From contig NC_088867.1 in NCBI RefSeq assembly GCF_032884065.1, forward strand, positions 60,020,317 through 60,084,316: a stretch of 64,000 nt of DNA, in the 5' to 3' direction. The translations under genes and the position numbers were made by a program. Below, in pieces: positions 1-12,030 of this stretch (positions are counted from its first letter, which is position 1; each line of letters starts with the position of its first letter). The notes beneath the pieces were generated by a model, which did no database searches, had not been told where the DNA came from, and was given only the letters and a program-made list of their open reading frames with translations. Origin of the DNA: Artemia franciscana (taxonomy: Eukaryota; Arthropoda; Branchiopoda; Anostraca; Artemiidae).

Positions 1-953
1 ACGTCATTCATCAATCTTAAATATGGTTCAGATGATTCATGATTCATATGATTCAATCTTGGCTCAGAAATTATTTACTTGAACATAAAAATGCAGATTA
101 AAAAAAATTCATATTAGAAATTATTTTTGTTAATTACAAAAAGGTTTCAAAATACAGCAATTGTCTTTAAAATGAACCATTAAACAGCTCTTTATTATGT
201 TCCAGTGCCCCGCTAGCTGCGAGAAAAAAGCGGAAAGAAAAAACATACCTGCTGTCGATGGGGAATATCGTAGTTCAAGCAAATTTTCTTGATTTTCAAG
301 TGAATATATTTCCCTTGTTTTTCAAGCCAAGAGACTATAAGTTTCCTATATAGGGGTTTCGGGAAAGGCAGTTCTAATAGTGTACTTCATTTTTTATCTG
401 ATTCTAGTTTAGGGAGCTATAGCCTATTTCATGTTTTCCTATTGCGCGCGATTGTCTCTTACTAGATTGCTAGCTACCGCTACAACTCGGATGGAATAAT
501 AAGAGACGAACCTAAAAGACTCTGGCAGCAATCTAAGTTCAGTATACGCAATGGCTTTTTCTTTTAGTTATTGTCTTTTATTATAATTAGTATGGGGTGT
601 GATCGCCTCTTACAAGGTTGCTAGCTACCGTTGCAACCTGGAAAACCATAATACCGATTTCCAAATTTACATTGAAGTGTACAGATCTTTTATATTATTA
701 CAAACAGGTTTCTTTGGAATAGTAAGAGAAGAAATACAAAGAGTCAGGCAGCTTAGAAATACAAAGAGTCAGGCATCTTCCTAAGTCCAACATATACAAT
801 AGTTTGTTCTTCTAATGATCCCTTTTAACATAATGTAATTTATCATAAAATATTCTGTTTCCTACTAAATCTAAATTGAAGCTCTCGGGCCCCAGGGATA
901 AGTTCTATCAAATAAGTATACCGCCTACCGTGATAGTAATTTACCATTTGAAT

Positions 954-1023
954 GTTTCGTGGTGTAATGATATTACTTACGACTTTGGATCCAGCAATCT
1001 GGCTTCAATTCTAGGTGTAGTCT
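954..1023 (+). tRNA. Degraded tRNA-Gln(UUG)-like sequence
   Basis: A GGTGTAATGAT D-arm-like start, a CTTTGGA anticodon loop (UUG) and a GCTTCAATTC T-loop-like segment appear in order. Acceptor and anticodon stems do not pair well, so this is a remnant or a tRNA-derived repeat end, not a gene. Its inverse homologue is at 4289-4358. Confidence 0.35.
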
Positions 1024-1534
1024 TTTTATAACTTGTAGCTTGCTTATACTATCATATAGGTTTCTGACTTAATTTCTTCTTATCAAAATTGAATTAATTC
1101 GTTCTTTGCCATAATGGTTTTAATATTTCAGTTACTAAAGGCTGGAGTTCGTTCTTTATTGTGATATCTGCGGGTAAAAAGAGAAAAAAAATATACTGTC
1201 AATGCAGAATATTATGTTGCAGCCACTTTTATTGATTTTCAAACCAATACATTTTCCTTGTTATTCAAGCCAAGGGACGGTAAGATTCCTATTTAGAGGT
1301 TTCAGGAAAGGCAGTTCTAATGGTGTACTTCTTTGGTTGATTTAAAAGTATTTTCAGGAGTTATGACCAATTTCATTTTTTAGTATTTGACGTGATCATC
1401 TCTTACTAGGTTCCTAGCTACCGCTGCAAGCCGGAACCAGTGCCCCGACAACTTTAGAGTAAGTATTGGCTTTCAGTTGCAATTGGCTGTAAAGGGTTTT
1501 TTAACATAAATTTCATTAATCAGATATGTTTACT

Positions 1535-1607
1535 GATTAGTTAGCTCAATTGCTAGAGCATGGAGCTTTTAACCCCAATGTCAAGGGTTCAAGTCCCTTA
1601 CCAGTCA
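1535..1607 (+). tRNA. tRNA-Lys(UUU)-like, degraded copy
   Basis: A 73-nt cloverleaf with D-stem TAGCTC/GAGC, anticodon loop CTTTTAA (UUU) and T-arm AAGGG-TTCAAGT-CCCTT. The acceptor stem GATTAGT/ACCAGTC has one mismatch, and the D-loop AATTGCTA differs from the better copy at 3714-3786. It is probably a pseudogene sitting at the inner end of the left inverted-repeat arm. Confidence 0.55.
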
Positions 1608-3713
1608 AACCTTTGACAGCACTGCGAATATGCGGAGTCAAACTTCTTAGAAAATTTGTGCATTAATTTTTGAAGAAGCAATTGCATTTTATATAGCAGT
1701 AACTCAAGTATTTATGCAAGCATACCTATGAACAGAGAAGGGAAAGCTATGTTTTCAATTATGGCAAAAACGAACCCGTTAAGGTTATTAGCATATTTCT
1801 TTGTAAGAATGATGATTTAGAACAAAGTCCTGGAATTTCTCCTCAAGAAAAAGTATTTCTAACTGTGTTTCCTAAAATTCTGTTAGTTCCACTGCATATT
1901 TGGCCAAAAGTTTCTGTATTGCAGGGCAAGCTATACTGAAGAATTCAAAAAATCAATGAAAAAAAATTCTGAAACTTGATCTAACAAGGAGTTTATGACG
2001 AATGAACTCACCTATAATAATTTCAGTGAACATTCTAAAAAAAATTGGCCGCCTGTGACCTAGCAATGTCATCCTGATATTTTTATGCTCTCTCCGAGGG
2101 ATATTGAAACATGTCAAATTCTGTTTGAAATACTTGAAAATAAAACAACATTGAAATTTACTACTGACAAAATCAATGATTTCTACCTTGATGGTTTGGA
2201 TTATTTTGAAATCAATGTCAGAGACACCAGAAAGCATTGATATTCGTTATACTATAGCTAAAATGACGGATGTCATAGTTTTGGAGGTCTCTAATGGCAC
2301 TAGCTCCACATTTTCCTGTTTTGATCTGTTTCATTAATAGTGTATATAAGGCAGCACTAAAATTTAAGATCATATGAGAAATTAATGCACTAAAACTCGA
2401 AGGCTCGTACAAGGAACTAAGTGATTATTTGGAATCCGGGTTTCAGTGGTAACTAGCAACATATTAAGAGACGATCACGTCCAATAATAACAAATATAAT
2501 TGCCCATAACTTCTAAAAATAGGGTCAGACCAAAACAAAAAGTATGCTATTAACACCGCCTTGTCCGAAATCCTTAATTAGGAAAACTACCGTCTCTTGG
2601 CTCGAATAACAATGAAAATATATTAACTTGAAAATAAAAGGAAGTGGCTGCAACCACAACATCTTTTTTTATTTTTGCTTTTCACTTCAGATAGATTGGC
2701 ACCGGGACATTGTATAGAGCTGTTTAATGGCGTGTTTTAAAGGAAATTGCTGCATCTAGTCTTGGTTGCAGCGGTGGCTAACAGCCTAGTAAGAGACGAT
2801 CACGTCCAATACTTAGAAGTATAATAACCCTTAATTCCTAAGAATAGAGTCAGATCAAAAATACACTTTTAGAACTGCCGTGTCCAAAACCCCTATGTAT
2901 CAACCCGTAGGCTTGAACAACAAGGGCAATGTATTGGCTTGAAAATGAAGAAAAGTAGCTGAAACCATGATATCTCCATATACGGCATCTTTTTTCCTCC
3001 TCAGATACCTTTGCACTGCAACGTCGTAGAGTGTTGTTCAATAGTTCATTTTAAAAGAAATTGATGTGGTTAAAAACTTTTTGTGATTAAAAAAATAATT
3101 TTTTAATAAAATGTTTAATATCAGATACAGATATCAGGTTTTATATATTACATCAGGAATTTGTCAAATCTGCTTACTTTTCTAATTAAGAAAAAAAATA
3201 TTTAAAATAACATCAATATTTTTACGAAGAACTTCATTTTCATATACTAGATAATAAATGGTTCTATTTACAAAAAACTGCATTTTCTATAGCTCTGCAG
3301 TAGCAAATGCTATTAACATCTTCCTGCTTATCCGGGGTATAGCGGTAACTAGCAACCTAGTAAGATTTATAGTAAAGAACTACTCTAGCCCTTGGTAAAT
3401 TGAATATTAAAATTAATCGTCAAATCTGATGAATGATAATGCAGCACACTACAAAATAAAATAAATCATCATATAAAATATATGATGATGCAAAACACTT
3501 ACTTTTTGACAAGAAAATCTATCCCATAGTTCCTGAAGAAGATCAATGTCCTTGCAAAACCGAGTACACACACCTACAATTATGCAACATCTTAAATGTT
3601 GTATATATTATCTGTGGAACCTTCCATTATCTCCAAGAAAGATTTGCAAACAAGGGCAACTCATTTGAAGATTGATGCTTCAAAGAAAAAATAGAAATTA
3701 CTGTAAAAATAAT

Positions 3714-3786
3714 TGACTGGTAAGGGACTTGAACCCTTGACATTGAGGTTAAAAGCCACATGCTCTACCAACTGAGCTAACCAGCC
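3714..3786 (-). tRNA. tRNA-Lys(UUU)
   Basis: A 73-nt cloverleaf on the minus strand: acceptor GGCTGGT/ACCAGTC with one G-T pair, D-stem GCTC/GAGC with loop AGTTGGTA, anticodon stem TGTGG/CCTCA with one T-T mismatch around loop CTTTTAA, and T-arm AAGGG-TTCAAGT-CCCTT. Intact A and B boxes would allow pol III transcription. The acceptor sequence is unusual for lysine tRNA, so it may be a tRNA-like repeat component rather than a functional gene. Confidence 0.65.
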
Positions 3787-4288
3787 AACAAGTATATCTG
3801 ATTAATGAAGTTTATGTTAAAAAACCCTTTATAGCCAATAGTAACTGAAAGCCAATACTAACTCCAAAGTTGTTGGGGCACTGGTTCCGGGTTGCTGCAG
3901 AAGCTAGGAACCCAATAGAGATGAATATATCCAATACTTAAAAAAAGTAACTGGTCATAACTCCTGAAAATACTTTTAAATCAAAACAAGAAGTACACCA
4001 TTAGAACTGCATTTTCTGAAACCCCGAAATCGGAATCTTACCGTCCCTTTGCTTGAAAAACAAGGAAAATATATTGGTTTGAAAATCAATAAAAATGGCT
4101 GCAACCACGATATTCTGCATCGACACTATTATTGTTTGTTTTTTCTTTTTCTCCGCAGATATCACAATAAAGAACGAACTGAAACATTAAAATCATTAAG
4201 GTAAAGAACGAATTAATTCAATTTTGAGAAGAAAGAATTAAGGCAGAAACCTATATGATAGTATGAACAAGCTACAAGCTATAAAAAA

Positions 4289-4358
4289 GGCTGCACTGAG
4301 AATTGAACCCAGATAGCAGGATCCAAAGTTGTGAGTGATGTCATTAAACCATGAAACG
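4289..4358 (-). tRNA. Degraded tRNA-Gln(UUG)-like sequence
   Basis: On the minus strand an ATGGTTTAATGAC D-arm, a CTTTGGA loop (UUG) and GGGTTCAATTC T-loop are recognisable. The acceptor strands do not pair and the anticodon stem has mismatches. It is the counterpart of 954-1023 in the inverted repeat. Confidence 0.4.
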
Positions 4359-4699
4359 TTCAAATGGTAAATTATTCTAAAGGTAGGTGATCTACATATT
4401 TGATAGAACTTTTCCTGGGGCCCGAGAGCTTCAATTTAGACCTAGTAGGAAACAGAATATTTTATGATAAATTACATTATGTTAAAAGGCGATCATTAGA
4501 AGAACAATCCATTGTATATGTTGGGCTTAGTGAGCTGCTTGTTCGTCTCTTACTATTCCAAAGAACCTATCTGTAAAAATATAAAGGATCTGTACACTTT
4601 AATGTGAATTTGTAAATCGGTATCATGGTTCTCGGGGTTGCAGCGGTAGCTAGCACCCTTGTAAGAGACGATCACGCCAAATTGTAATTATGATAAAAA

Positions 4700-6700
4700 A
4701 CATGCTAATGCTCATTATTGTCACGAATATGTAAAATATTATGAGGCTCAAATTTAAAAAATTAGGCCTATGCTCAATCGAATTTCCGAAACTTAAGAAT
4801 AATTTTTTATTTTTAATTTTTGCTCTCAGTGTGTCATGCGTCTAGCTTAGGGATATTTGATTGATAAATTGGCTATATTCAACACATTCTTAACATAGTT
4901 GTATATAATGTAGGCTCACTACCAAAAACGCTGGCAAAAAATTAAAATCAACTTCAAGAAATTTTACAGTGCGTGGTATTATTTGTAAAATATAAGTTAA
5001 GATTGGTAGCAAAAAGCTTGTGAACAGATAGAAACGTTTATCGATGAGTATAAAAATAAATAATAGGTAATTCAGTAGAGTTTGGACTGACATAGGACCG
5101 TTAATTTGCACGGAATGACAGGCAGACAGGAAATTGGGCCCATCTGCAATGAGTGTCAGGCAAGGCGATTGATTCAATTCATAAACTTTTGCACTAAAGA
5201 CATTTGCACTAATAAAAACTTAATTTAATGTTAGTTGAACAACAAGTTGACTGGAATTGCAAGGGGAATAAGCGTCCAAAGCCTAAAAGGCCTGTCTCCC
5301 TAGAGTGTCAGGCAAGTTAACCCATTTATAAGCTAAGACAGTTGGGCTAACAAAAAATGAATTAAATGTTGGTTGACCAATATTTAGTTAACTATCTGTG
5401 TTTGTGTCTTGGGTTTGACTATAGTTTTTACTGTAAGCTACGCCATATATTGTCACAATTTAACATTATAACGTCATTCATCAATCCTGTACATGATCAA
5501 AATACAATTTAAGAAAAAATTGATTCTAATTATAAAATTAGTTTCGTTAATTGTAAAACGTTTTTAAATATATAAATTTCTTTTAAAATGAGCGATTAAA
5601 CAGCTTCATACGATGTTTCAGTGTCCTACAAGCGGAGAAGAAAGAACGGGAAAAAAGACGATGTCAATGCAGTATATCGTAGTTCAAACTAATTATCTTG
5701 TTTTTCAAGCCAATGGAATTTTCCTCGTAATTCAAGCCAAAGACCTGTAAGTTTCCTGTACGAGGGTTTCATACAAGGCAATTCTGGTAGTGTACATTGT
5801 GCTTCGATCTGACTGCATTTAAGGAGTTATGGGCTTTTCATTTTTACTATAGAACATGATCGTGTCTCACGAGGCTGCTAGCTACCACTAAAACCTGGAT
5901 TTATAACAGAAAGACAACTATGGTTATTTTGGAACAAGCTTAATACTCCTTAAATGACTTGTTCTTTACTTTACTATGCCACATTCACTTTTGATGACTT
6001 GCTTTCACAAAGGAAAAATCCTATGGTTTTTTCTTAGTTGGAGTTGTAGTACAAGATTCTCAGTATGGCACTATATCCCAGACAAGCAACTTTTCAAAAG
6101 ATGTTTTTATTATCGTAACTTTTAGTTACTATGTTTCATGTTCGTTCTTTATTATGTTTCAGCTATATCCGATGAAACTTACATAGTCCCTATTTATAAT
6201 AAACTATTTCGTTTCTTTATGTATTTCTTATATTATTGAGAGATAAGCGTGTATAAATATTGCATTCACTTATTACGTCATATATGGTTACAACCTACGA
6301 TTATGACGTCATTCATCAAGCTTGTCCATGAAAATGCAGTTTTTTGGTTAATTTTTTCAATTATCTTGGGTTTAACATTATAGAGAGTTGTTTAATGGCT
6401 CACTTTAAAGGAGATTGATGTATTTAAAAATCTTTTCTAATTTCACAAGAATAATTTTTAAGGTAGAATCAAATTTGACGAAAAACCACGTTTATTTGGG
6501 GGGGGGCGAAGCGCCACACCAACAGCTAGTTTATTTTATAAATACAGAATTTTTCTGTAACACTATAGAAGCAAATGTTATAAAGATCATCTTGCAGAAA
6601 AAGATCAAAATAGGATTTTAATATTATAAGAAGCATGTAAATATAGTCGTATAAAATAAATTAATTTTTCTAGGGTTTTAATAAAAAATCTGAATTGTCA
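4700..6700. other. No gene seen; partial copies of the upstream repeat
   Basis: Apart from the repeat copies near 5470-5900 and the ACGTCATTCATCAA boxes, I see nothing coding. A G-rich stretch (nine G in a row) lies near 6500. Short frames here lack recognisable motifs. Confidence 0.5.
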
Positions 6701-6819
6701 ATTGAAACTAAAATATCCGAGTTGCAGTTGTAGCTTACAGCCTAGTAAGAGACAATCTCGTCCAACACTAAGAAATAGACCCTTTCTAAGAGTCAAAAGT
6801 CATTTGAGAGTAACCAGCA

Positions 6820-8050
6820 AAAACACCCATCATTTCTGAAAATCATCCAAACAAAGTTTTGAGACATCTTTTTTTTCAGCATTGGTGAAAGGTTCAGTAA
6901 TTATGTGTTTGGAGGTGTCAGCCTCCCATCCCACCCCCCACCGAGTCCTCAGGGCAAAGGCTGTAAATTAAGCAATTTTTTCGTTGTTTATTTGAAATAC
7001 ATGTTACTGAGAAAATGTATGCGTGTTGGACTTCTACTTTCCAAGAAAAGGCATTAAGTGGAGTCTTCCAGGGAATGTGGAGGGAAGTGGTAAACTAAAT
7101 CAAAACGTTTTATACGTATATGGTTCGTCAAAAGGGTCTAACTCAGGAATGACGGAGTATACTAATTTGGAACTTTCAGGAAATGACAAGGGAGATGGTC
7201 AACTGACGAAAAAGGCAATATTTCATGTTACTGCTACTGCAATTACCGCTGCTTCTTCTGCTGCCACAGCTAGTACTACTACTAATGTTAAAGTATTAAA
7301 TGGTCTCTATTTTCGGTCAGTTAGTACCCCACGGGGCCTCAATACGTCCGGTCAGCCAGTACCCTTGTATCCCACCAAAAAATCATGTCAGCCACATAAG
7401 CGTTATACTAGAGCCAATTAGAGTTACCAATCCTCCCATTTGGTCTTTGAGATTTAACATTTGGAGAGTATCACAAGAACTTTGGTATAAAAATTTGATG
7501 GAGAGTTACTTAGTATCACAGTTTCACATAGCTATTTGATTAGTTTACATTGATTCAAGTTAGAAAAACGTTCTGTTAATCAAAAATGAGGGATTTTACA
7601 CTTTTGCAACTTGAAGGAGTTGACAATGATGATATGAAGACAAGAACATCCAATGTAGCAGTTGAAATTGGAAAGGAGTGTTGACTAACATTTTAGTGGG
7701 ATGATATTTATGGTAGATGTTTTACCTCTTTGAGTAAAATTAAGCTAGAAGAACAATTATTTTTCGTGACAAAAGTGAATATAATACATACATCCAGAAT
7801 ACAAAAAGGATTGATGCAACCATGAAGCCCAATGGAAACAACGGATTGCCTCACCTCATGAAAGAAGAGTGGAAATGTGTTTATTTTATTGTATTATTAC
7901 ACTTCTGACAATAAAATGTTTTGTGATGATTTATCTCCTTGTTAGATATTTGAGTCGATCGTTTACTCCCCTCCCTAGGGAACAAATAGGTATTGAGAGT
8001 ATGCACAAAGTAGAAAGAATCTACATTCTCCGGTATTGTTAGTTTAGTCT
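6820..8050. other. Intergenic; one unrecognised 132-codon frame at 7023-7421 (+)
   Basis: The frame at 7023-7421 has an Ala/Thr-rich middle (many A and T residues around positions 70-92) and no domain I recognise. Repetitive GGTCAG/CAGTACCC text near 7310-7370 suggests a short duplicated segment rather than protein selection. Nothing else supportable. Confidence 0.35.
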
Positions 8051-8053
8051 ATA

Positions 8054-8330
8054 ATGGGCAGTGGGAGTGTCAAGAAAAAAATGGAGGAATTTGAGAAACA
8101 AAAAGTCATGCGGAGTCATATGACTTTGGAAAAATTTTTGAATCTAAATGATCTGCTTCACAGGTAATCAGTGGAAAAGAAAATACTCAATCATAGAATG
8201 CCTGAAGATATGATGTAAAATGAGTCTCCAGCTTTGAATTATTTTATAAGGCTTTTACGTCGTGAGCCAAATGTATTTACTCAATTTATTGACATACTAA
8301 CTGAAAAAAAAAACAGAATAATATTGTGGA
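8054..8330 (+). pseudogene. Broken small frame starting MGSGSVKKK
   Basis: One frame runs about 90 codons and is interrupted by two TAA stops, at 8165 and about 8216. It begins MGSGSVKKK, which fits an N-myristoylation-type start, and is rich in charged, helix-compatible residues (for example RRLPN-like and FIDILTEKK segments). It lies just beyond the protease end of the Maverick wreck, on the opposite strand. I do not recognise the family. It could be an accessory gene of the element or chance. Confidence 0.25.
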
Positions 8331-8339
8331 TTTGATTTT

Positions 8340-9230
8340 AAACACCACCTAAAAACACTCAAGTTTCCATTTTGATTTAATCATTTGAATCCTTTTTCAG
8401 TCTCTGTTGTTGTGCATGAACAACAAATAAGTCAAAAAATTGAAAAAATCCGTCTAAACATGTATAAATGATTTTGATGTTGCTCGATTACTCCTAATCT
8501 CTCTCTAGAAGTAAAAAGAACTTTACTTTTATTCGAAAAGAAGTTTTAATTTCGTGGTGTGAGAGTCAAACCAGTGAAAAATGTTTTACATAAGTCGACT
8601 CTGTTTATATACATTGGGCAGCTGGTCGTCAAGCGAGAACTGCACTTTTGTTGATGACTATAACGAAAAGTGTAGGTTATGTAATCAATGTAAATTACAT
8701 AGGGGATATACTATATAAATTTAGGACTGTAGTTCCTGTCTTGAAGATATTTGTGACTCTAATAATAGGGAATACCCTTGCTCTAACGGTCACTATGATA
8801 AGTGTTATCAATAGAAAATAATTACCCCGGTGTGATTACAAAAATCCTATCGCGATTTCAGTTTGTTTCTAAGGGACTGGTATAGTCGTGGATTTAAATT
8901 GTTTTGGGAAATAGAATTAGGACCACGTTTCAAATGCCGAAACAACAAGAGAGCATGGTTTTGCTCTCATTACTGTGAGGACAATGGTAGACAATGGTAG
9001 AGGACAAGTTTACAATATGAATCAAAATTTTATCATTGACTTCACAGAGCGATAAAATAAAACTAAAGCTACATTAGATTGTAGAAATGGTGACTTTGAC
9101 TTTGCAAAGCAAGATCAGTACAGGTTAAGCCCAACGATCTGCCACTGCTAATCTTTGTCGATGACCACCAAAACGATGAAGAAGAAGAAATCTAAAAGAT
9201 GAGGACAATGACTTTTTTATTGGACATATG
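8340..9230. other. Probable decayed element sequence, not identified
   Basis: On the plus strand one frame near 8670-8815 shows several paired cysteines (CRLCNQC and later DCSSC) that hint at a zinc-binding segment, but stops break it and no polymerase motif is readable. A DNA polymerase would be expected somewhere near a Maverick protease, but I cannot support one here. Confidence 0.2.
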
Positions 9231-9237
9231 CGTTTCA

Positions 9238-9751
9238 TTAATAAACAAGCACGCATACATTATTATAACAATTTATTTTTAGGGCACAGAAATTAATAAT
9301 ATACAAGTAGGAAAGTATATTATCCACTATGAAGTCGTTCAATCGAGGATTGTGTACATAAGTGGCGAAAAATTCATCGTAAGCATAGTCACGAGATCGA
9401 AAAATAAAATAAAGTAATGCATGAAAACCACAGCTTTGAGCTGATACATCTTGCACTCACTTCTCATCTTGAATATTAGATTTCCCACTTCTTTCAAGGA
9501 AGTTTTTGATGTGAGGCATGTAGAATGCGAATGGTGAACTCAGAGGATCAAAATATTCTAAATTCTTTGCTTCTAAAAGAGATGCATAGCCAATACCCTG
9601 TCTGCGGAGTCAATGAACTGCTATTACCAATGGTAAGGGTATTGCTAGCACTATGATTATGTTCAAGGAAATCCGATGGCATGCGATAGTATTTGCATTT
9701 GGACATGTATGGATCCAAGTTAAATACATCGATTATTTGATTTGTGTTCAT
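9238..9751 (-). pseudogene. Maverick adenain-type cysteine protease (PRO), broken
   Basis: The start ATG is at 9749-9751, about 21 bp after the stop of the major capsid frame, as in a tight virus-like gene cluster. N-terminal frame 9548-9751 runs into a shifted C-terminal frame 9238-9456. The C-terminal part has the nucleophile motif SCGFHAL with a Gln seven residues before the Cys, matching the oxyanion-hole Gln spacing of adenovirus-type proteases. An FDP motif supplies the acidic residue. The expected catalytic His just before Trp is Tyr here (TGYW). In the family this enzyme matures capsid proteins. Frameshift plus His loss make this copy inactive. Confidence 0.7.
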
Positions 9752-9772
9752 GGTGCCAATTCTAATAGATCG

Positions 9773-10476
9773 TTACCATTCGGGGTAATTTCCCAATAGG
9801 TTTTCGGATTGATTTAGCAAAATTAATACCGCACTTTCCGTCAATGGTTTGACAAAGTTACACTCTAAGCTTACAGTGCCCGTTCGGACAATACTTAAAT
9901 TTTGAGTACCAGACAAGTTCAATACAATGATACCGTGACTTTTTCCGAACATTGCATCGATTATATTATTTTCAAATAGTTATAAATTTCAATCCAGGGA
10001 TTGCATTGTCAATTCATAGGGTGTCTTATAGTAATTATCAAAGGATAAATGTAGAGAGGAATTTCATTTACTTCACACACAAGAGAGGAAAGTCCAAACA
10101 TTTCAAATTTGTGTGGAGACTTTTTGGTCGATTGTTGCTAGTGCTCACCACTGTTCAATTAAATGTAGACATATATTTGTCTAAATAAATTGTGCAGTAT
10201 GCAATTTTCATAGGATAACATATTGGTAATGGTGGTAGTTATGTTGTCAGACTATACCCTCACCACAACTTTTAAACCAATAAGCGTGGATGATAAATCT
10301 ACGATGTAGTCTTCATTGGAATAAGTTTGACAATATATTTTTTCAGAGAGTGGTTGTTGTGGGTAGAATTGTTCATAGTAACCATGTTTTATACTGACAT
10401 CTATAATTTGTACATTGAAAAGGTTCAGAGATGAGATGACTGTGGGATGAGATGCCTTGTGGGGTAGATGCGTCAT
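9773..10476 (-). pseudogene. Maverick major capsid protein, internally deleted and frameshifted
   Basis: The 5' part (ATG at 10474-10476) encodes about 74 codons with an SSLNLFN motif and a DYIVDLSSTL motif, as at the start of the double-jelly-roll capsid proteins of invertebrate Mavericks. A shifted frame follows with a LHNLFRQI motif, and near the 3' end another frame reads VLNLSG and FVKPLTESA before a stop at 9773-9775. About 700 bp is far shorter than the usual 1.2-1.4 kb, so the middle is deleted. Its 3' neighbour is the protease, its 5' neighbour the basic protein. Family placement rests on these N- and C-terminal motifs and on gene order. Confidence 0.65.
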
Positions 10477-10775
10477 TTCAGTCTAGGAAAAGAAATCCTT
10501 TTTTGATCCAACAATTTTTTTTCTTGTAGTTTTTTTTCATCTTTGACAAGAGTGATGTCGTTCGTTTCTGATCTGAGTAGACACTGGTGAGTAATGAAGT
10601 GTTTCTCGACCTATTTGAGCCTTATTCACTTTGTCGTGATTTCAGTCGCTCGCCAAGGGATCGTGCTGTGGACCTGAGATTTCGTAAAATACTTTCTTTA
10701 AAATCTTTGTCAGCCCCAAATTGTGTAGTGTAGAGGATGCAAAATCCACGGCAACCGGAGTAATATATTTTTAAG
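10477..10775 (-). pseudogene. Small basic Maverick protein (left copy)
   Basis: Directly upstream of the left capsid start. The frame shows an ARSLGERLKSRQ segment and then a Lys/Arg-rich tail (KMKKNYKKK), broken by stops. It aligns by eye, at nucleotide level, with 15716-16010. In Mavericks a basic, core- or membrane-associated protein commonly precedes the major capsid gene. Function is inferred from position and composition only. Confidence 0.5.
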
Positions 10776-12030
10776 TTTTAATGTCGCTCCTTACTTTCAG
10801 TTAATAAAACTAATTTTTTTTTTTTATTTAATTCATGATATGATTAGTCAGTGAATAATTGTGACATCTCCTGAGACCATTGTTCAAGGAATTTAGCTAA
10901 ATCATCAATAATCAAGCAAGAGTTTGGTTCAATAATATTAAAAATGTCAAGTCACTGTATGAATTTTTAGAAAGGTATGTTTCCAGGAAGGTATGTACCA
11001 GGAAGGTATTTTTTCAAGTATTTTGATTCAAAATGGAATAGAGGTCATCCAGTTCATGCTTTGCAACGACATTCTTAGTAGAGCATTAAATCCATATCCC
11101 AAAGTATGGCTTAATTTTTCTAAAATCTTGTGGGGAAGGGGGGGAGGTAAAAGTTGGAGCCAGTTTTCCCAAATAAAGTGAAAATGACTGAGAAAACTAT
11201 AAAACGAGCCGTATAGTAATGAAAAAGGTGAAGATGTACTAAAAAAAACTGACCTGTTCCAGTGGATGCTTGAATTATGCAGGCTTATCTTAGTTTTGAC
11301 AACATTTTGGAGAAACTAGATTTCCGCTGGTGGGGGGGCTCAAAATGGGGTCTAGGAAAAAATGTGGTCTAGGAGAGGTAGTTTCCCCCTTTATCTCGTA
11401 GAAAATTACACTCCTGGCCCAGCCCCTTGCCACTTAGTGGCTGGAGAGGTGTAGGCATGTGGTTCTGGAATCACTCAAAGTCATATATTAAAAGAAGGAT
11501 TACTTATTGTTATACTTATTAATTCAAATTATTTACTTGACAATTCCTTCGTAATATTCTCTCCATATGTAAGACTGTGCTTCCAAATAGGAAGAAAGAC
11601 AAATGGAAAGAGTTCTGTGGGAGAATTCAGGTAATTCTTCCCAAAAAATTTTAAATGAAAATAAACTCAGTTTATAATGTCATTTATCGTACCTACACAA
11701 GAAACGATCTTTTTTGAAATTTCGATTCGTTTGTAAGTAATGAATGGCCTTTCTGTTTAGGGACAGGTCAAATAACTCCCTAAGCCTAAAGACACATTTC
11801 TGTTGAGCTAGCAAAATTTTCTACATGCATGTCGATACGCAAACCTGTCCGCTTAGTTAACGTTTTGTGCAGAAGCTACTCGCCTGAAGCAACTTTCTCA
11901 AGTGCTACTAAATTTAATTTTTTTAAACAAAGAATAAAAGCTCTATTTCTTCTTTAAAAAAATACAAAAAGAAGCCCGACACTATTTTTCCCTAAATTGG
12001 AGGTGATTATAAATTATATAAAAAATAAGT
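10776..12030. other. No gene seen; edge of a dispersed repeat at 10776-10830
   Basis: At 10776-10830 the inverse of the AACTGAAAGTAAGGAGCGAC repeat end begins, followed by a T-run. The rest, including a G-rich stretch near 11135 and 11325, contains no frame or motif I recognise. Confidence 0.4.

Larger units (their letters stand above)
597..1610 (+). repeat. Left arm of a ~1-kb imperfect inverted repeat
   Basis: This stretch matches 3712-4690 in inverse orientation. Matching landmarks are the TCTCTTAC/TAGCTACC core, a block around CTCTCGGGCCCCAGG (right-arm counterpart around 4420), a tRNA-Gln-like segment, and a tRNA-Lys-like segment at the inner end. The spacer is about 2.1 kb. Divergence is visible throughout, so the duplication is not recent. 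Confidence 0.75.
3712..4690 (-). repeat. Right arm of the ~1-kb imperfect inverted repeat
   Basis: Inverse counterpart of 597-1610. It carries the better preserved of the two tRNA-Lys-like sequences and a degraded tRNA-Gln-like sequence in the same order and relative orientation as the left arm. Confidence 0.75.
1..6810. repeat. About ten diverged copies of a ~300-bp repeat, both orientations
   Basis: A shared core reads TAGCTACCGCTGCAAC on one strand, next to a TCTCTTACTAGG block. Plus-oriented copies have the core near 441-490, 596-645, 1390-1433 and 5848-5900. Inverted copies have it near 2440-2480, 2763-2812, 3337-3365, 3890-3935, 4635-4680 and 6719-6765. Better copies extend about 300 bp and include a TTGGCTTGAAAAAC-like segment and a GGCACTGG-like segment. 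A second motif, ACGTCATTCATCAA, recurs at 2, 5472 and 6306. I see no protein; short open frames here are incidental. It is probably a non-autonomous element family or a degraded local duplication cluster. Confidence 0.75.

Noticed and set aside
7023..7421. 132-codon plus frame as a gene
   Set aside because: Longest frame in its region but with no domain, Ala/Thr low-complexity middle and internal duplication; not supportable as a gene.
8340..9230. Cysteine pairs suggesting a Maverick DNA polymerase zinc region
   Set aside because: No polymerase or exonuclease motif readable in any frame; left as unidentified.
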